8,244 bases of DNA from the NCBI GenBank assembly GCA_019419895.1, contig JAHZIE010000069.1, forward strand, positions 1-8,244, given 5' to 3'. The stretch is from Clostridiales bacterium. GTDB taxonomy: Bacteria > Bacillota > Clostridia > Oscillospirales > Acutalibacteraceae. Positions 4,580 through 8,244 of the stretch are shown here, one piece after another (within the stretch, counting starts at the first letter, position 1; each line of letters starts with the position of its first letter). The notes under the pieces were generated by a model. That model saw only the letters and a program-made list of their open reading frames with translations. It did no database searches and had not been told where the DNA came from. A program made the translations under genes and the position numbers.

Positions 4580-6871
4580 TTATTCATATCCATAAAACTG
4601 GGTGACCTCAGGATACATTTTCCGCAGCTCGCGGATTCGCTCAGGGGATAAAGCTTCCCCCTCATGGCGTCCGCAGCGGGGACACACATCTCCAATCACG
4701 CCCACATAGCCGCACACAGGATCCCTGTCCACAGGATGATTAATGCTTCCATATCCGATACCGGCGTCGTGCATACAACGGATAACAGCTTCAAAGGCTT
4801 CCACATTGTTGGCGGTATCGCCGTCCAGCTCGACATAGCTGATATGTCCCGCGTTGGTCAAAGCGTGATAAGGCGCCTCAATGCGAATTTTGTCGAAAGC
4901 GGAAATGGGGTACCAGACGGGAACATGGAAGCTGTTAGTATAATATTCCCTGTCGGTGACGTTTTTGATCTCTCCATAGCGTTTTCTGTCCATACGGACA
5001 AACCGGCCGGAAAGTCCTTCCGCAGGGGTAGCCAGAAGGGTGAAATTCATTTTCATTTCACGGCTTTTTGCGTCACAGTATTCGCGCATATGCCGGATAA
5101 TTTTCAGCCCCTTTTCCTGCGTTTCTGGATTTTCACCATGGTGGTGCCCATAGAGAGAGGTCAGAGTTTCGGCAAGACCAATAAAACCAATGGATAAGGT
5201 TCCATGCTTCAGCACTTCTCTCACAGTGTCATTCGGCCCTAATTTATCTGAATCAAGCCAGATCCCCTGCCCCATCAGGAAAGGATAGTTATAGACATGC
5301 TTGTTTGCCTGAATTTCAAACCGATCCAAAAGCTGCTGGGCTACTAAGGCCATCATTTGATCCAGCTTTTCAAAAAAAACATCTTCATTCCCGTGGCTTT
5401 CAATTGCCAGACGGGGGAGGTTGATGGAGGTAAAGCTGAGATTACCACGGCTGTAGCTGATTTGACGTTCCGGATCATAAACATTTCCCATGACCCTGGT
5501 GCGGCAGCCCATAGTGGCCACCTCCGTTTCCGGATGGCCGGGCTTATAATACTGCAGATTAAAGGGACTGTCCAGAAAGACATAATTGGGAAAGAGGCGT
5601 TTCGCGCTTACCTTACAGGAAAGTTTAAAGAGATCATAGTTGGGATCCCCCTCATTGTAATTGACCCCTTCCTTTGCTTTGAAAATATGGATGGGGAAGA
5701 TGCAGGTTTCTCCATGGCCAAGCCCGGCATCCAGCGCGAGAAGAATGTTTCGTATGGCCATACGCCCTTCGGGACTGGTATCTGTCCCATAGTTAATAGA
5801 GGAAAAAGGGGTCTGCGCACCGGCGCGGCTGTGCATGGTGTTTAAATTATGGACAAAGCCCTCCATGGCCTGATAGGTATCTCGATCCGTATTTTTAATC
5901 GCGCGGCGGCGGGCCACATCGATCAAATGACGCGCCTTTTCATGGGAAAGGCGGGGATAAGCCTGTAAAATCCGCTCGGCAAGAGAACTGTCAAAGGCTT
6001 CCACGTTGGTTTCCATCCTTGGGCCCTCTCCCAGATGAGCACTGACTTCCTGAATCAAAGCCTTTACAGATTCGCTTTCGTCCTCCAAATCTAAAGCGTC
6101 CTCAATAGATTCTGCCAGCTTACGGCTATAAGCCTTTGCAAAGGACTTTTTTATTCCGAGTGCCATGCCGTAATCGAAATTGGGGATACTCTGACCGCCG
6201 TGCTGATCGTTCTGATTGGACTGGATAGCAATAGCCGCCAAGGCGGCATAACTCTGAATGCTTTGAGGCTCGCGGAGAAAACCATGACCAGTGGAAAAAC
6301 CGCCCTGGAACAAGCGGATAATATCGATTTGGGTACAGGTGGTGGTCAGGCTGTAAAAATCAAAGTCATGGATATGAATATCTCCCTCCCGGTGGGCCTT
6401 AGCCTGCTCGGGGGTGAGAAGATAGGCTTCGTTATAGGCTTTTGCTCCGGCTGTACCGATTTGAAGCATGCTGCCCATGGCAGTATTGCCGTCAATATTG
6501 GCGTTATCACGCTTCATATCGCTTTGACGCGCATCCACATTTGTGATTTCGTCAATTGTTTTCATCAGGGAAGTATTGGCCTCACGGATACGTGTCCTCT
6601 GAGCGCGATAAAGGATATAAGCCTTTGCGGTATCCTCGAAACCCGCTTTCATTAATTCACGCTCAACGGCATCCTGAATTTGCTCAATTCTCGGCGGTTC
6701 ATTTTCCCTGGCGTTTTTTTCAAGCTCGCCGTGCACGTTGTTGGCAATGCGGACAGCATCCTGAATATTTCCCTCACCGGTTGCCTCCAACGCTTTGAGA
6801 ATGGCGTTGGCAATTTTATGTTCGTCATAGAGCACAAGCCGGCCATCTCGTTTCATAATACTTTGTATCAT
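4580..6871 (-). CDS. nrdD: Anaerobic (class III) ribonucleoside-triphosphate reductase, large chain, 763 aa
   Basis: NrdD reduces ribonucleotides to deoxyribonucleotides for DNA synthesis without oxygen. Residues 1-95 form an ATP cone, the allosteric activity domain (MKRDGRLVLYDEHKI onward). Catalytic-domain landmarks are IHIHDFDFYSLTTTCTQ (Cys179), GGFSTGHG near 190, HGGQSIPNFDY near 224, GAQTPFSSINYG near 351, and GCRTRV with Cys456, the likely thiyl-radical cysteine. GNLSFTSINLPR lies at 476-487. The C-terminus has a zinc-type cluster with Cys720, Cys730 and Cys733; only three cysteines are evident. It ends in VTQFYGYE, not in the expected R-[VI]-x-G-Y glycyl-radical tail, which is encoded by the next small gene. 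The ATG at 6871 has GGAG 7 nt upstream; a second ATG lies five codons in. Regulation is probably by NrdR. Confidence 0.96.
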   Translation of the reverse strand: MIQSIMKRDGRLVLYDEHKIANAILKALEATGEGNIQDAVRIANNVHGELEKNARENEPPRIEQIQDAVERELMKAGFEDTAKAYILYRAQRTRIREANTSLMKTIDEITNVDARQSDMKRDNANIDGNTAMGSMLQIGTAGAKAYNEAYLLTPEQAKAHREGDIHIHDFDFYSLTTTCTQIDIIRLFQGGFSTGHGFLREPQSIQSYAALAAIAIQSNQNDQHGGQSIPNFDYGMALGIKKSFAKAYSRKLAESIEDALDLEDESESVKALIQEVSAHLGEGPRMETNVEAFDSSLAERILQAYPRLSHEKARHLIDVARRRAIKNTDRDTYQAMEGFVHNLNTMHSRAGAQTPFSSINYGTDTSPEGRMAIRNILLALDAGLGHGETCIFPIHIFKAKEGVNYNEGDPNYDLFKLSCKVSAKRLFPNYVFLDSPFNLQYYKPGHPETEVATMGCRTRVMGNVYDPERQISYSRGNLSFTSINLPRLAIESHGNEDVFFEKLDQMMALVAQQLLDRFEIQANKHVYNYPFLMGQGIWLDSDKLGPNDTVREVLKHGTLSIGFIGLAETLTSLYGHHHGENPETQEKGLKIIRHMREYCDAKSREMKMNFTLLATPAEGLSGRFVRMDRKRYGEIKNVTDREYYTNSFHVPVWYPISAFDKIRIEAPYHALTNAGHISYVELDGDTANNVEAFEAVIRCMHDAGIGYGSINHPVDRDPVCGYVGVIGDVCPRCGRHEGEALSPERIRELRKMYPEVTQFYGYE

Positions 6872-6926
6872 GTCAAATCTCCATTCCTTACCCTATTCTG
6901 GACAGCAAATCAGATGCCTGTCAGGT

Positions 6927-6942
6927 AACACATATCTTGAAT
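6927..6942. promoter_or_regulatory. NrdR box 2, weaker, just past the nrdD start site
   Basis: AACACATATCTTGAAT matches the NrdR consensus at about 10 of 16 positions, mainly in the core ATATCTTG. It begins exactly 31 bp from box 1, leaving a 15-bp gap, which is the usual spacing of tandem NrdR boxes. The spacing supports it more than the sequence does. Confidence 0.5.
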
Positions 6943-6951
6943 ACGATATCT

Positions 6952-6980
6952 ATTAAAACACAATATATAGTTATTGTCAA
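6952..6980 (-). promoter_or_regulatory. sigma-A type promoter of the nrdD operon
   Basis: On the minus strand TTGACA (6975-6980) and TTTAAT (6952-6957) are separated by 17 bp. Transcription should start near 6945, giving a leader of about 75 nt. No other promoter is seen before nrdG, so nrdD, the 52-residue gene and nrdG are probably one operon. Confidence 0.85.
6958..6973. promoter_or_regulatory. NrdR box 1, inside the nrdD promoter spacer
   Basis: ACACAATATATAGTTA matches 14 of 16 positions of the NrdR consensus acaCwAtATaTwGtgt. It fills the spacer between -35 and -10, where bound repressor would block RNA polymerase. NrdR is the ATP/dATP-sensing repressor of ribonucleotide reductase genes. 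Confidence 0.8.
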
Positions 6981-7004
6981 GGCGGGGCACTGTAAAAAAA
7001 CAAA

Positions 7005-7034
7005 AAATTTTTATTTTGTAAATTATAAAAATTT
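7005..7034. repeat. 10-bp perfect inverted repeat upstream of the nrdD promoter
   Basis: AAATTTTTAT (7005-7014) and ATAAAAATTT (7025-7034) are perfect inverted copies around a 10-base loop, 25-55 bp upstream of the nrdD -35. It could be an operator, but the region is almost pure A/T, so chance is a real possibility. Confidence 0.3.
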
Positions 7035-7184
7035 CAACAGATTTAATTATATTTTAGAAATGTAACGCGTAAAAATCACACTGTTTCATAAAGGAAAAAC
7101 AAGGGATATGGGATTTTTAAGCTTTTTTTAAAAAATAAACCTGAAAATTGTGAATCAAATGAAAATGAAAGGAATTGGTTGCTA

Positions 7185-7222
7185 AAAAAGCAAAACCACT
7201 ATATCTTGTGGTTTTGCTTTTT
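7185..7222. terminator. Strong terminator downstream of the DHHW gene
   Basis: AAAAAGCAAAACCAC (7185-7199) pairs perfectly over 15 bp with GTGGTTTTGCTTTTT (7208-7222) around an 8-base loop. It has T runs on both strands, so it can work in both directions. It lies about 70 nt past the minus-strand DHHW gene, which has no closer T-tailed hairpin. Confidence 0.9.
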
Positions 7223-7240
7223 CATACAGGAAGGCAGCTG

Positions 7241-7269
7241 CCATTTTTCAGTGTTTGACCGAAAAATGG
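7241..7269. repeat. 9-bp perfect inverted repeat in the 3' untranslated region of the DHHW gene
   Basis: CCATTTTTC (7241-7249) pairs with GAAAAATGG (7261-7269). An overlapping alternative pairs TTTTCAG (7245-7251) and TTTG (7254-7257) with CAAA and CTGAAAA (7279-7288), so only one can form at a time. No T run follows directly. It may protect the 3' end or be incidental. Confidence 0.4.
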
Positions 7270-7293
7270 TATGTTGGCAAACTGAAAATTCTG

Positions 7294-8244
7294 TTATGCG
7301 CTTCCAAGAATATATAAATTAGGATCAGAGGAAAAGCCTTTCAAATTGTACTGAATCAGGATATCGGTGATATTCTTTTCCTGGATGATAGGATGCAGGG
7401 GAGCCTTCATATATCTAAGATCCACCATAATAATTTCCTCGTAATCTGTTAACAGCATTTGGACAAAGGTATTGGCGTAGGAATCCTTAATGAGCATAAG
7501 TCGTTTTCCATTGCTGACCCCAGTGGAAATGGAAACCAAGGGCTGATTTCCATCGAGATAGACGGGATATTTATCCCGTCTATTTAAATATTTTGTTTCA
7601 TAGATGGTATCTGTTACCCTCTGTCCTAAATTATAATTGACGGTTAAAGCGCCAAGATTCTTTGGAAACATAGCAGTCATAACATCCGGCCGGACGGTGA
7701 AAAGATTGGCTTTGGAATAGGTGCTGCCTAAAAAGCTGTTGCTGAGCTCCTGTTGCTCAAAATCATCAATGGAACGGCAGGAAATTCCCTCACTTTCCCT
7801 CCAGGACTGATAGGCGTAGTAGGCTCCTAGGGAGGTCCAATGATGATCTGTCCGGTAGTAAATATATTCTCCGTTATGGGCCGCTAAGGCACCACGTACA
7901 TCCACAAAACCAGACAGCGTCTGTTGCGCCTCTAGAAGAAGCTCCGCCTGGGACAGCTCTGGAGTATAAGGGAAAAGCTTTCCACTGTAAATGTCGGAAG
8001 CTGTTGGCACGAGCATGGTCTGAACCTGTATTTGATAACGGGCCATACACTCCTCTTCAAATTCTTTGATATATTCCAGATTGGACTGATATAAAGAGCG
8101 ATCCACCGAATCAAACATTTCAATCAGGGAACCGTCGCTGGCGAAATACACCCCTCCCGAATCCTTTTTGCCCATCCATTTTTCAGACAGGGTTTTCACG
8201 CCGACCCATTGATCCCTTCCGGCGAATTGCTCGGCGACATCGGA
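7294..8244 (-). CDS. DHHW-family protein (AlgX/AlgJ-like SGNH fold), C-terminal 316 codons; 5' end off right edge
   Basis: The visible part is 316 residues. Near its start it has FAGRDQWVGVKT, the F-x-x-RDxW segment of the family, then the defining RTDHHWTSLGAYYAY motif about halfway through. Near the end, GKRLMLIKDSYANTF looks like the SGNH serine block (KDSYAN). DHHW and AlgX/AlgJ-like proteins are usually membrane-anchored extracellular O-acetyltransferases or esterases acting on polysaccharides, often encoded beside an MBOAT acyltransferase. The partner, the signal anchor and the true start would lie beyond the right edge. The frame is open through base 8244, so an internal GTG at 8199 is not the start: it would cut off the conserved RDQW. 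Polysaccharide acetylation is inferred from the family, and the substrate is unknown. Confidence 0.85.
   Translation of the reverse strand, partial: SDVAEQFAGRDQWVGVKTLSEKWMGKKDSGGVYFASDGSLIEMFDSVDRSLYQSNLEYIKEFEEECMARYQIQVQTMLVPTASDIYSGKLFPYTPELSQAELLLEAQQTLSGFVDVRGALAAHNGEYIYYRTDHHWTSLGAYYAYQSWRESEGISCRSIDDFEQQELSNSFLGSTYSKANLFTVRPDVMTAMFPKNLGALTVNYNLGQRVTDTIYETKYLNRRDKYPVYLDGNQPLVSISTGVSNGKRLMLIKDSYANTFVQMLLTDYEEIIMVDLRYMKAPLHPIIQEKNITDILIQYNLKGFSSDPNLYILGSA

Larger units (their letters stand above)
6872..7293. other. AT-rich intergenic region upstream of nrdD
   Basis: This 422-base gap holds the nrdD leader, promoter and NrdR boxes (6927-6980), a 10-bp AT-rich inverted repeat (7005-7034), and a strong terminator (7185-7222) with a second hairpin (7241-7269) for the gene on the right. 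From 7035 to 7184 it is mostly A/T, with no gene or recognisable site. Confidence 0.7.

Noticed and set aside
4664..5197. Long open frames on the plus strand opposite nrdD (also 5357-5845 and 6200-6655)
   Set aside because: They are shadows of the conserved nrdD coding strand. They lack ribosome binding sites and resemble no family I recognise.
6872..6945. A riboswitch in the nrdD leader
   Set aside because: The leader is only about 75 nt, holds just a short GACAG/CTGTC pairing and has no terminator or ribosome-binding-site-hiding alternative. NrdR boxes explain the control better.
8197..8199. GTG at 8199 as the start of the DHHW gene
   Set aside because: The frame stays open to the window edge, and the conserved RDQW segment lies upstream of this codon.

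Overview
The window looks like the chromosome of an anaerobic Firmicute, most likely a gut-type member of the Clostridia. The grounds are oxygen-sensitive class III ribonucleotide reductase genes, strong AGGAGG-type ribosome binding sites, compact TTGACA-N17 promoters, a VanZ-like gene, an IS200-type element, and moderate GC coding DNA separated by AT-rich gaps. No species can be named from the sequence alone.

Left part (1-2942). The first gene is the N-terminal 175 codons of galE (UDP-glucose 4-epimerase) on the minus strand, with a near-consensus promoter. A divergent plus-strand cluster follows: an HD-domain phosphohydrolase, a HAD-family phosphatase (phosphoglycolate phosphatase type) broken by an apparent one-base deletion, and an AT-rich VanZ-like membrane protein. 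A rho-independent terminator closes the cluster.

Middle (about 2990-3715). A decayed IS200/IS605-family element of roughly 0.67 kb lies here. Its tnpA, on the minus strand, carries about four inactivating lesions, including loss of the HUH histidine motif. The two subterminal hairpins and the hairpin that sequesters the tnpA Shine-Dalgarno remain clean. The element sits between two terminators, in the gap between two convergent transcription units.

Right-centre (3875-6980). This is an anaerobic ribonucleotide reductase operon on the minus strand: nrdD (ATP cone plus catalytic domain), a 52-residue protein, and nrdG (radical SAM activase). The long NrdD lacks a recognisable glycyl-radical motif. 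That motif (R-I-T-G-Y-L) is in the 52-residue protein, so the reductase appears to be split, with the radical-bearing tail made separately next to its activase. The promoter overlaps a very good NrdR box, and a weaker second box lies exactly 31 bp away.

Right edge (7294-8244). The last gene is a DHHW/AlgX-AlgJ-like SGNH-fold protein, probably involved in O-acetylation of an extracellular polysaccharide. It is cut at its N-terminus by the window edge and followed by a strong terminator.

The most interesting point is the split NrdD glycyl-radical domain under apparent NrdR control. I do not see a clearly new multi-gene system.
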